A model generated the notes under the pieces. The model had not been told where the DNA came from. It saw only the letters and a list, made by a program, of their open reading frames with translations, and did no database searches. This document shows positions 1-8,922 of a stretch of DNA of 38,611 nucleotides, piece by piece. Numbering within the stretch: the first letter of the stretch is position 1; each line of letters begins with the position of its first letter. A program made the position numbers and the translations under genes. Origin of the DNA: Phallusia fumigata (lineage: Eukaryota > Chordata > Ascidiacea > Phlebobranchia > Ascidiidae). The DNA lies in assembly GCA_008931825.1 (NCBI GenBank), contig QXVZ01015170.1:1-38611 (forward strand), in the 5' to 3' direction.

Positions 1-882
1 AGCAATTTATTATCCTCAACTTGTCAGTTTTAACCACTTACACAGATAGTTGAACCACTTGCAGTATGGGTTTGGGTCCAGTTTTGTTTCAGTACCTAAA
101 TTTAAACACCTTTGAACGAGTTTAGGGTTTCGGACCTGGTTCTTTACACTACTCATTTAGATTTTGCAGTAAAAATTTGCATGTTTTACTCAAATCAACT
201 TACATATCAAGTGCAATTATGGGCATTGCAATGATCCTTACAGAAGGGATCATCAAGATATTATAAATAGCAAATCATTTCAAAAAAGCAATTTAACTCT
301 TTGGTTAAATTGCAAAACACGTACTATTCAGTTTGGACTTTCTGTTTGCTAATTTTCTGCAAAATGATTCAGGTTTGAGCCATGTCAATAAATGAATGGG
401 TCAATCTGGCTTGCAGCTTGAAGTTTAGATTAGTTTCAATCCTTGGTTTGCCTTTTAGCACTAAAGACTATAAAGTGCCTTGGCCAAACATAAAGACCAT
501 TTTAAAATTAAGCCAAAGAAAATCCAGCAGAGGTCAAAAATGTAATATGAGAACATACTTGGCAAAAACAGTTTCTGTAGGATCGGAATAACAAGTTTAT
601 TTGTCCTCAAGCTCCACTCATCTAGAGTTTTATCACAATACCTGACATTTTAGTGTCAATTGCAACCCATTGACAACCTTTTCAGGACGCTTGATTCAAC
701 CCAATGTTGTCATACTTCATGAGTTTAAAGATCAAAAATGAAATTGTTGAAGTTTTTAATTGTCGCAAAACAAGTTTGAAATTACATTACTTGTATTGTT
801 GGCATCCCTTGCTACATTTATGGGTTATGATAGGTTCTTCCAAATTCCTTGTTTGTAAACAATGAACAACGTTACAATGCAG
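1..882. other. Upstream non-coding region of PLD6
   Basis: AT-rich sequence without a convincing exon. The first PLD6 exon, which should encode the N-terminal membrane segment and the region before the Cys/His cluster, was looked for here in all plus-strand frames and not found. It may lie here as a short exon, or left of the window. The only longer open frame (382-591) has no recognisable family features. Confidence 0.4.
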
Positions 883-1993
883 GGTTGTGGCAGGAAAAAT
901 TGTTCGTATTCCCATGACTGGTCATCGTCGTTCGCACAACTGATGAAACAAGTTCTCAACGCTGAACGTTCCATATACTTATGTATGTTCAGCATCACAT
1001 GCAATGTAAGTTAAACGCATCACATTGTCAGGGTTTAGGCTTCAGGCAAGGATGGCAGTACAGTGCAGTACGGTACGTATTGAGTTGTGCATACCTCTTT
1101 ACGAATGGCGTACCGCACCACCGTACCATACCTTTGATGATTTTTCTGCGTACCACCGAGCCGTTTAATGATTTTGCTGCGTACTGTACTGCCAGGTTTT
1201 CACGCCCGTTTTCACTGCGCGGAATTTTTTTTATCTTGGTGGTGGGTAACTTTCGAAACTTTTTAAAACCTCCGAATATATTTTCATTAGGAACTTGCCT
1301 TGGCCGTCCTGCAAAAGTTTCGACAAGGCGCGGTTGTGCGGGTTATCACGGACACCGAATACATGAACTTGAACGGCTCACGTATGGCTGACTTCATGAA
1401 CGAAGGTGAGATATTACTTTGGCTGCTTTATGTTTACATAAAGAAACACACCAAAAATGTTAGTTTTAAAGTAACGCTTTCCCCATTTTAAAACGCTCAT
1501 CGACAGGATAATTTGTGTCATTTCAAAAAAAAACTTCGTCTAACTTTTTGAAAACAAACAGGCATTTGCCGGACAAGTTTTGCAAGTTTACTTTTTAACT
1601 ATCTTCGGCTGTCATTCAGTTGGCTATCGGGTGTGTTGTGTTATATAACGCTAGGGTTAACAAGGGTTAAATCAAAACGTGCTGTCATGGCAAACTATAC
1701 TGTAGGAATAGAAGTCAGGCACGACAGATCATCTTATCTCATGCACCATAAGTTCTTGATTGTTGATGAAGAGGCGGTAGTAACTGGATCGTTTAACTGG
1801 ACCCATTCTGCTGTTATAGGTACATGTAAACCCGTGAATGTGTATGCATATCGCGCAATCTGATGACTCTTTTGCAGGTAACAATGAGAACGTCCTGGTT
1901 ACCAACCACCCAGATGTACTTGACCCGTATTTGGCGGAATTCAAAAAACTATGGAAAATGTTCAAAGTGAATTCCAATGAGAGGTCAGATTGA
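883..1993 (+). CDS. PLD6: PLD6/Zucchini-like mitochondrial phospholipase-D nuclease (5' partial)
   Basis: Four exons join in frame: 883-1005, 1291-1405, 1706-1819 and 1878-1993 (stop TGA), giving 155 residues. The product carries one HKD motif (HHKFLIVD, then TGSFNWT), the VRVITDTEYMNLNGS stretch before it and an NNENVLVT tail. These match animal PLD6/Zucchini, which works as a dimer so that two HKD motifs form the active site. A Cys/His-containing stretch (CGRKNCSYSH) lies near the start of the first visible exon, where family members carry a zinc-binding cluster. PLD6 sits on the outer mitochondrial membrane; it has been described as a cardiolipin hydrolase and as the endonuclease that makes piRNA 5' ends. 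About 60 N-terminal residues, including the membrane anchor, are missing compared with mammalian PLD6, so an upstream exon must exist. Identity is secure; the missing exon is the open point. Confidence 0.9.
1053..1194. mobile_element. Short foldback/MITE-like element in a PLD6 intron
   Basis: A 142-base segment is bounded by a perfect 12-base inverted repeat, TGGCAGTACAGT (1053-1064) and ACTGTACTGCCA (1183-1194). The interior is rich in GTAC-containing words such as CGGTACG and GCGTACC. It lies wholly inside the intron 1006-1290. Size and terminal symmetry fit a non-autonomous DNA-transposon relic. No clear target-site duplication was seen and there is no coding capacity. Confidence 0.5.
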
Positions 1994-2401
1994 ACTTCAA
2001 CACGATATTCACATATTAGGACTGTTTTGTGCTGAACGAAATTCGTGGATTCCATTTTTTCCTGGATGATGTATTTCTTTCAAATGCTGGTTTTAGATTT
2101 GAACAAAAATTATGTTGCATTTTAGATTTGTGATGAGGGTTTATAAAGAACTATTTTACCACGCTGTCTTGTTGGAAAGATTTTGCATTCGGTTTAGTTA
2201 AAGTATTTTGTGGTTCATTTTATTCAACATAGTTCGGAGTACGGACATCATTTTTGCGCGTTTGCGAAGATAACTGACGCTGGTTTTTGCAACGGTTGAG
2301 TAGTTTGAGTGGACTTTGCTCAGTACACGCATGAGTTGGGTTGTAACGGTGAATCAGGCGAAAGCATATGGTGAAAACAAATTCGATAATAAGTACACAT
2401 T
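1994..2401. other. PLD6 3' flank and PEX11 promoter region
   Basis: Non-coding, AT-rich spacer of about 400 bases between the PLD6 stop and the PEX11 start codon. It must hold the PLD6 3' UTR and the PEX11 5' region. I see no canonical AATAAA and no TATA element that I would trust. Confidence 0.4.
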
Positions 2402-3524
2402 ATGGACAAGTTTATCGAGTTTTCAAGCAAGACTCAAGGAAGAGACAAGGCATATAGGTACAATTACGATTTGTTGTACATTTTGTAAACCTAGGCTATG
2501 CCAAAGTGCTGGTATATTCGAGTTCGAGCTTGCAAGTTGCAAGTATCTAATGTTTTCATAAGATTTCACGAACTTTGGAGTAAATTACCATTTTGAAAAT
2601 TAACATGTAATATTAGGGTAGTGCAATATGCCAGCAAGTTACTCGGATGGGGATTGCAAGAGATAGAGGGCAATGATGAGTGGGTCAAAAAGCTAGCCCA
2701 ACTGGAATCACATGCCAGTTTGGGTAGAAAATGTAAGTGCTGGAAACTAATGAGTGATTGTTAAAGGCCTGTTCACACACATTAAGTGTTTTCTGTTGTA
2801 AGCAAATGTTTGCTTGTTTTATTGTAGTGCTCACAGATAATCTACACTTTAGTGTTTTATGCAATGTGTTTATTAATTTATTAGTCTTAACCACCAAACT
2901 GCATAGTCCATCACATGTATGTCAGGTAAAACGCATTGTGCATGGCTGTGCCTGCATGTTATTTGCAAGAAAGTAAGAATCCTTTTGTCAGTTTTTAGGC
3001 TTGGACGGTCCATAGAAAGCCTTCGTGCAGCACAGGTGACAATCAACCTGGTTGATCCCGTACTTAAAACCACACTGACTGTGGCAAACATAAACCGAGC
3101 CCTGTTTCTTGGGGTTGACAATTACCTATGGATGGGCAAAGTTGGTATATTAAAGGTGGACAAAGGATGGGATTTAACCTCCTCAAAGTTTTATTTCACC
3201 TCTATAGTTCTGTCACTTATTCGCGACTTGTATGCATTGTATGTTGGTATGATAAGGCTAAGCAGTCAGGCAAAACTTGACAGCGAAGATGCAACTAGAA
3301 ATTCTTTCCGGGCGAAATATTACCTCTACCTTTTATATCACTGCCTGCGAGAAAACTCTGAAGCAACAATTGATTTGGTGAAAAATATTTGTGATTTGCC
3401 ATTACCTGGGTCAAAGCTTGGGTATTTTCCAAACCATGATGGTTTTGTTGGTGTTTGTGGAACAATATCATCCGTGATTGGTGTTTACCAGGTTGCAAAT
3501 CCCAGAATAAAACTTCGGCCCTAA
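2402..3524 (+). CDS. PEX11: Peroxisomal membrane protein PEX11, copy 1 (complete)
   Basis: Three exons, 2402-2457, 2617-2732 and 2992-3524, splice in frame to 234 residues, close to the 235-260 of animal PEX11 proteins. The start MDKFIEFSSKTQGRDKAYR, the LGRKFFRLGRSIESL stretch, NINRALFLGVDNYLWMGK and the ending IKLRP match the PEX11A/B layout. The third exon holds hydrophobic stretches expected for membrane insertion. PEX11 binds and curves the peroxisomal membrane and drives elongation before division. The third-exon acceptor is the CAG ending at 2991, because a TAG acceptor seven bases later would drop the conserved FR of the LGRK-FFRLG motif. Copy 1 ends 50 bases after its stop at an N (3575), after which a near copy starts inside exon 1; see the separate entry. 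Confidence 0.93.
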
Positions 3525-4718
3525 GATAGTGCTGCTTTTTATGCCAAATAGTGGATACCCCAATTTTGCACTTANACTCAAGGAAGAGACAAGGCATATA
3601 GGTACACTTACGATTTGTTGTACATATTGTAAGTCTAGGCTATGTCAATGTGATGGCGTAATCGAGCTTGTAAAATGCATGTAGATGTATCTAATGTTTC
3701 TAGACGCTTTTAACTTTTGCGCGAATTACCATTTAAAAAATCAACCAAATGTTTTAATAGGGTAGTGCAATATGCCAGCAAGTTACTTGGATGGGGATTG
3801 CAAGAGCTGGAGGGCAATGATGAGTGGGTCAAGAAGCTAGCCCAACTGGAATCACATGCCAGTTTGGGTAGAAAATGTAAGTGCTGAAAACTATTGAGTG
3901 ATTGTTAAAGGCCTATTCACACACATTAAGTGTTTTCTGTTGTAAGCAAATGTTTGTTTGTTTTATTGTACTGCTCACAGATAATCTACACTTTAATGTT
4001 TTATGCAATGTGTTTATCGATTTATTAGTCTTAACCACCAAACTGCATAGTTCATCACATATATGTCAGGTAAAACGCATTGTGCATGGCTGTGCCTGCA
4101 TGTTATGTGCAAAAATGTAAGAATCCTTTTGTCAGTTTTTAGGCTTGGACGGTCCATAGAAAGCCTTCATGCAGCACAGGTGACAATCAACCTGGTTGAT
4201 CCCGTACTTAAAACCACACTGACTGTGGCAAACATAAACCGAGCCCTGTTTCTTGGGGTTGACAATTACCTATGGATGGGCAAAGTTGGCATATTAAAGG
4301 TGGACAAAGGATGGGATTTAACCTCCTCAAAGTTTTATTTCACCTCTATAGTTCTGTCACTTATTCGTGACTTGTATGCATTGTATGTCGGTATGATAAG
4401 GCTAAGCAGTCAGGCAAAGCTTGACAGCGAAGATGCAACTAGAAATTCTTTCCGGGTGAAATATTACCTCTACCTCTTATATCACTGCCTGCGAGAAAAC
4501 TCTGAAGCAACAATAGATTTGATGAAAAATATTTGTGATTTGCCATTACCTGGGTCAAAGCTTGGGTATTTTTCAAACCATAATGGTTTTGTTGGTGTTT
4601 GTGGAACAATATCATCCGTGATTGGTGTTTACCAGGTTGCAAATCCAAGAATAAAACTTCGGCCATAAGATAGTACTGCGTTTTATGCCAAATAGTGGAT
4701 ACCCCAATTTTGCACTTA
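2432..4718. repeat. 1.14-kb tandem duplication joined by a single N
   Basis: Segment 2432-3574 recurs at 3576-4718, separated only by N at 3575. The left copy stops in the middle of sequence that continues uninterrupted in the right copy, and the right copy starts in the middle of exon 1. Divergence is a few percent, spread over exons and introns. Confidence 0.85.
3576..4668 (+). CDS. PEX11: PEX11, copy 2 (5'-truncated at N; probably second allele)
   Basis: Exon remnants 3576-3601 (the last 26 bases of exon 1), 3761-3876 and 4136-4668 repeat the PEX11 gene just upstream with the same splice sites and exon lengths. The start codon and first residues are absent because the copy begins directly after the N at 3575. 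I count six residue differences from copy 1, for example R/H in the SLRAAQ stretch, A/V in SFRAKYY, V/M before KNICD and P/S in GYFPNH, plus many silent and intronic differences. A polyadenylation signal, AATAAA at 5230-5235, lies downstream. The pattern fits two alleles from overlapping contigs placed end to end rather than a real tandem gene. If it is real, this copy would be a pseudogene or lack its first exon. Confidence 0.75.
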
Positions 4719-5877
4719 TCTTTGAAATAATTGACCAGCATGTGTGTTGGTTTGATCCATATATAGATGCAGTAATTGTTATTGTGTCCCAACCCTTTAT
4801 TGTGTGTCATTTCACAGGGTGTTCTAATCAACATCTAAACATAGGTTTTATGTGCAGGTATAATTACTGTTCAAGATTTTGTAAAAATACAAGTAGCTGT
4901 GTATATATACATAAAGCAACTATAGTTATGCAACAAAACTGTTCATTGATAGTAAAGTTGAATAATGTGTTTCACAAAATTATAATTTCTTCTCATGTTT
5001 ATGTGTAAATTAATGCTTCTTGGTGGCCTTTGGCTGGAACACAGTTATTTGCATTAATATAGAGGTATATGCAATGTTTGTTGTTTTTGCTATAGTGTAG
5101 TGTTGTACAACTAAGTTATTTTTTCACTGAAATTGAAATAGACTGTATATGTTGAAAACTGCCTATTGCACAGTGTTTAATTGATATATTCGTGCAGGCT
5201 TGATTTGCCACACTCTTGTATTAGCGAGAAATAAAAATTTTATTGTTACAAAGTGGAGTATGTTTGAAACTGTTCTACAAATTTGAAGCGACTTAATATT
5301 GCATCAAGGAAGTCATAAAAGAGTCACCATTTGAGCAAAAATTACCCACAGTTGTTTGAAAAAATGAGCACTAAAACTTTTTAAACACAAGGTAAAAAAT
5401 ACTACCACTGATTTTTTAAATGATCACATAATTTTGGGGCTTGGTTCTGTTTATTATCTATGGGTACAAGACAGTGCTTGAACATGTCATGCACTGATAA
5501 AGCACTGATAGTGGGCAGAAATTGCAACTTACAGCAAAAGGTTTATATTTGTGATTTGGCAATATATTTGTCTAAATTCCAGTTTCATGTATTTATACAT
5601 GTACATAACCATAGACCACTTGAAGTAGTTCATTATACCTTTTTGACACCAATAACTCCTACGATTATATTTGGCCTATTTAAAAAATGAACAAAAGTGG
5701 CTCTACCATTCCTGCCACAAAAGATATTTAAAGACACCTTGTAAAACAACATTTAAAGTTCAAAAACAATAAATAGGGTTTTTAGTGTGAAAAACCACCT
5801 TTTTTAAAGGTATCCAATAACACATTTGAGGCTGGTGCAACTTGTAAATTCAGTGTTTCTGACAGTTGCATATCAAG
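4719..5877. other. PEX11 3' region and spacer to convergent MBLAC2
   Basis: Non-coding and AT-rich. It contains AATAAA at 5230-5235 on the plus strand, a plausible PEX11 poly(A) signal about 560 bases after the stop. A TTTATT near 5450 could serve the minus-strand MBLAC2. Open frames here (for example 4685-5008 and 5460-5690) have no family resemblance and skewed composition, so I do not call them genes. Confidence 0.45.
5230..5235 (+). terminator. Candidate polyadenylation signal AATAAA (PEX11)
   Basis: A canonical hexamer followed by T/G-rich sequence. It is the first canonical signal seen downstream of the second PEX11 stop codon. Confidence 0.45.
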
Positions 5878-6765
5878 CTACTCACATACACAGCGCATAA
5901 AACAACAACACGAGGAATAATAGCACGCTTTCCTGAAACGGTTTCGACTTCTTCCGCCGAAGTAAATGCACAGGATGCAGCGGAGATAGTTAACAGAAAA
6001 GCGATGTTTAATCCTGCTGGAACGACGCATGTAACCCTGCGCGATCTGCTGCATTTCGTCTTTAGTAAAAACTTGAAAATGTCCGGGGAAAACGTACGTG
6101 ACCTCGTCGGCCATTTGTAACAGATTTGTCAAGGTTTGTCGGTATTTTGTAACATTTGCGTTCGGTAAAAAGTCAAACAAGGCTCCAGCATAAATGACAT
6201 CGCCCGAAAACAGGTAGCCGCGACTGTCGTCAAAAAGCATGATGCTGCCTTCTGAGTGGCCAGGAGCATGAATGACACGAAGTTTTGCGTCACCGAGATC
6301 AATACTATCACCGTGATGCAAAACCCGAGCGATAGTTTGAACCTTTTTAACGTGAAAGTTTCGCAAACTGTAATGTTTAGGTATTCGAGAGATGGACTCG
6401 CTTTGCACAAATGTCAAGCATGCATAATTGTCTCCTCTGCGAAGGTATTCCGCCTCGGCTTCGTGGATGGCTACATCGTCAAAATAATGCAAACCCCCGG
6501 TGTGGTCAAAGTGAATGTGTGTAGCCACTACCAAGTAGGGCTTGCCCTCGCCTCCTATCAAGTGATTTTGTTCCAGGTATTCGCGAATGTTCCATATTCC
6601 CAAACCGGCATCCACTACAACATCCATATCTCGGCCTTTTATAATCCAAATGTTGGCGCGGTTCGCGGACATGTAGTACTCTTCCACACAACGATAAACC
6701 CCGGAAAACAATTGTTCGTGACTGAAGTTGGGTTCCTCCGGCACTTGTGACGTAATCTGCATCAT
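5878..6765 (-). CDS. MBLAC2: MBLAC2-like metallo-beta-lactamase-fold hydrolase
   Basis: Single-exon gene of 295 residues, close to the 279 of human MBLAC2. The zinc ligands of the fold are all present: HIHFDH at residues 83-88, H170 in HAPGH, D189 in LFSGDV and H229 in FPGHF. SANRANIWIIKG near residues 33-44 and the GHSEGSIMLFDD block match MBLAC2 more closely than glyoxalase II. In vertebrates MBLAC2 is an S-palmitoylated acyl-CoA thioesterase linked to extracellular vesicles. The last 50 residues are basic and rich in Cys and aromatics (a CCC run near the end), possibly membrane-associated or palmitoylated, and diverge from the family. The start MMQ was chosen because it precedes the conserved domain by a normal distance. 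The gene is head-to-head with APBB. Confidence 0.92.
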   Translation of the reverse strand: MMQITSQVPEEPNFSHEQLFSGVYRCVEEYYMSANRANIWIIKGRDMDVVVDAGLGIWNIREYLEQNHLIGGEGKPYLVVATHIHFDHTGGLHYFDDVAIHEAEAEYLRRGDNYACLTFVQSESISRIPKHYSLRNFHVKKVQTIARVLHHGDSIDLGDAKLRVIHAPGHSEGSIMLFDDSRGYLFSGDVIYAGALFDFLPNANVTKYRQTLTNLLQMADEVTYVFPGHFQVFTKDEMQQIAQGYMRRSSRIKHRFSVNYLRCILCIYFGGRSRNRFRKACYYSSCCCFMRCVCE

Positions 6766-7281
6766 TATATCGATTATAAAATATCAAAAATGTTACTCTG
6801 CAGTATGCAATCGAAGAAATTGAAAGCAAGCCTATCTGTACACAAAGATTGTTTCACTGTCAGAAACTTTGGTCTATCTCTGATCGCTCATGCGTGAACA
6901 AAAAAAGGAACTCATCTGGTTAAGACCCAAGACCAGTTACGTCACAAGTCACAATTGTCACACGAGGGTGCAGCAACCCGAATGTAAACAAAGCTTAAGG
7001 CAAATATATAGTTTGCTTTTTATCAAAATGGGCAAGGTGCTTGACAAGAGAACTTAAAAAGGTGTGACTAGCCGTTCTTTTAAATTGTGTAGTTTTGTGT
7101 CAAAACTTTAGGTTGTGTGTGTGAAAAATTAGGTTGTGTGTGTGCACGATTTTTATGATTGTGTTTTTCATTATGCTAGCTTATTGTTAATTGACACTGC
7201 AATTGCAAATCTGCTGATTTGACGCTTTTTAGGTTTGGCAATTGCAAGGCTAATAAAAAATTGTAAAAATTAATTAATATA
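6766..7281. promoter_or_regulatory. 516-bp divergent promoter region between MBLAC2 and APBB
   Basis: This is the only space between two start codons pointing away from each other, so it must hold both 5' UTRs and probably a shared promoter. Visible elements are a TTACGTCA half-palindrome near 6937, a 16-base direct repeat TTAGGTTGTGTGTGTG (7108-7123 and 7129-7144), and a pyrimidine-rich tract ending in TTTTTAG at 7232, which looks like a splice acceptor 49 bases before the APBB start codon. Confidence 0.55.
7231..7232 (+). promoter_or_regulatory. Candidate 5' UTR splice acceptor (cis or spliced-leader)
   Basis: A pyrimidine-rich stretch ending in TTTTTAG precedes the APBB start by 49 bases. 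It could be the acceptor of a 5' UTR intron or, if the host is a tunicate, a spliced-leader trans-splice site. The sequence alone cannot separate these. Confidence 0.3.
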
Positions 7282-8922
7282 ATGTCAGACATCTCAATTG
7301 ACATGGCGGTTAATAATACAAGTACACAACCACTTTTGAAAGCAAGTTTAGAAAATCAACCACACCAAGAAAAACTTCAAGAGGATAACACAGAAACAGA
7401 CAAGTTGGACCAGGATGCATTTAATGGCAATGACTGTTTTCCAACGGAAAGCTTGGAAAATGATGAAAAGAAGTCTCTAGATGATGAGTATCAGTATATT
7501 GACAAAAATGATGTCTCTAACCAAAACATTGAGGAGGACACAACAAATTTAACATCAGATGCTATAGAGTCAATGTCAAAAAGTTTAGAGAATGGTATTG
7601 ATTTAGCTTGGGATTCTGAGTTTTCTGGACTGGATAAATCTCTTCCTGAACCATCCACTGAGAACAATCACCCAAATCCTCAAAACACATCATGGAGAAA
7701 GCTTTCAGATGGTGGTGGTACATATTACTGGAACATAGAAACTGGTGTCACACAATATGACATTCCTGAAGATTTAAATGTCAATAAGGAAGAAAGTGAT
7801 TTGGAGAGCTTCAAAGTGGAGTCAGTTGATTCAAGTTTAGCAGATTTGGAAGGTGCTGCTTTTAGGTACGCTTCATTAACTCTTGGCAATGATGACTCAT
7901 TGAGTGATTCAAGCAGTACAAAATGGGCAGGGGACAGTGACAGTGGCCGAATGTTTTCTGTAAGATCTCTTGGATGGCTGCCATTGGACAACTGTTCAAC
8001 AGATCCTGCAACAAGCAGTGCTGATGTTAATGCATGTATTAGGCACTTGTCAAAGAGCCATGGACAAATCATGGATGGTATTGGGGCATGGGGTGAAGGA
8101 AAAAATTTGCTTTTACTTATTGATGATGAATATCTAAAGCTCCTGGACCCAATGAATCAAACTATTTTGCAGACCCAAGCTATCAGACATATTAGGGTAT
8201 GGGGTGTTGGACGTGACAGCGTGCATGACTTTGCCTATGTTGCCAAAGATTCCTTGTCAAAGTCTTACAAGTGCCATGTTTTTCGATGTGATGCATCAGC
8301 TAAAGCCATTGCACGTGAATTGCACCATGTCTGTGAGAACCTCTCAGTAAAACACAAGCGTACTAGTGACAAAGATATTGAAAGAGAAAAAGAAAAAGTT
8401 GCAATGGCCACACCCATACCGACCCCAAAGACAGACCCTGGAAAGAGTTTCCCTGTCAAGTACCTGGGCTATCGAACAGTTGCAGCTGTTAATGGAATTC
8501 ACACAGTCAAGAATGTGATTCGGGACATAACCACAGATGATTCAGCATTGTGTCGAAGCTCTGTTGCCAACGTAACAGCCAATGCTCTGACAATTACTAG
8601 CAATCAAGCAGGCGAGAATGTCACCCTGGTAAATTGCAGAATGCGCTGCCTGTCATTTATGGGCATAGGAGATGACATTTCTCTCTTTGCTTTTATTAGC
8701 GTCATGGCGAGTGAAGCAGTGTGCCATGTTTTGCAGTGTGAGCCAAATGCCGCCAAGTTGGGATTAGCTGTACAAGAGGCTTGTATGTTGAGGTTCCAAA
8801 AGGCTGTCGATTCAAAGCAAACTGAGCAAGCGCCTGCCCCAGAAACACCAAACCGATCTCCTGTGCGACATTTTATTAGAAGGGTTTTTTCATTAAAAAA
8901 GAAATCACAATCAACCAGTTAA
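7282..8922 (+). CDS. APBB: Intronless APBB (Fe65) adaptor: WW domain plus two PTB domains
   Basis: One uninterrupted frame of 546 residues. Residues 1-130 are acidic and Ser/Asn-rich. A WW domain lies at about 135-165 (W138, GTYYW ending at W150, then TQYDIP). PTB1 lies at about 224-355 with FSVRSLGW and the Fe65 signature RVWGVGRDS; PTB2 at about 388-512 with FPVKYLGY and QEACMLRFQKA. Fe65 adaptors bind the NPxY tail of amyloid-precursor-family proteins through PTB2 and nuclear or cytoskeletal partners through PTB1 and WW. The second signature Trp of the WW fold is replaced by Tyr (Y159). The C-terminus is basic (RRVFSLKKK). Vertebrate family members are split over many exons, so a single coding exon is unusual and suggests retroposition or intron loss. 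Identity is secure; which APBB paralogue cannot be decided. Confidence 0.94.
   Translation: MSDISIDMAVNNTSTQPLLKASLENQPHQEKLQEDNTETDKLDQDAFNGNDCFPTESLENDEKKSLDDEYQYIDKNDVSNQNIEEDTTNLTSDAIESMSKSLENGIDLAWDSEFSGLDKSLPEPSTENNHPNPQNTSWRKLSDGGGTYYWNIETGVTQYDIPEDLNVNKEESDLESFKVESVDSSLADLEGAAFRYASLTLGNDDSLSDSSSTKWAGDSDSGRMFSVRSLGWLPLDNCSTDPATSSADVNACIRHLSKSHGQIMDGIGAWGEGKNLLLLIDDEYLKLLDPMNQTILQTQAIRHIRVWGVGRDSVHDFAYVAKDSLSKSYKCHVFRCDASAKAIARELHHVCENLSVKHKRTSDKDIEREKEKVAMATPIPTPKTDPGKSFPVKYLGYRTVAAVNGIHTVKNVIRDITTDDSALCRSSVANVTANALTITSNQAGENVTLVNCRMRCLSFMGIGDDISLFAFISVMASEAVCHVLQCEPNAAKLGLAVQEACMLRFQKAVDSKQTEQAPAPETPNRSPVRHFIRRVFSLKKKSQSTS

Noticed and set aside
600-882. Possible first exon of PLD6 after a TTTTCAG near 693
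   Set aside because: The frame gives no membrane segment and no match to the family's N-terminal motif before reaching a stop, so I did not include it.
981-1391. 136-residue open frame across 981-1391
   Set aside because: It crosses the PLD6 donor, the MITE-like element and the next exon in another frame. PLD6 exons explain the conserved parts.
2919-2991. Longer PEX11 reading frames starting at 2919 and 4063
   Set aside because: The extra N-terminal residues read through an intron. The exon 2 donor and the CAG acceptor restore the conserved LGRK-FFRLG motif of the family.
8265-8459. Minus-strand frames inside APBB (also 7725-8072)
   Set aside because: Shadows of a plus-strand gene with three recognisable domains.
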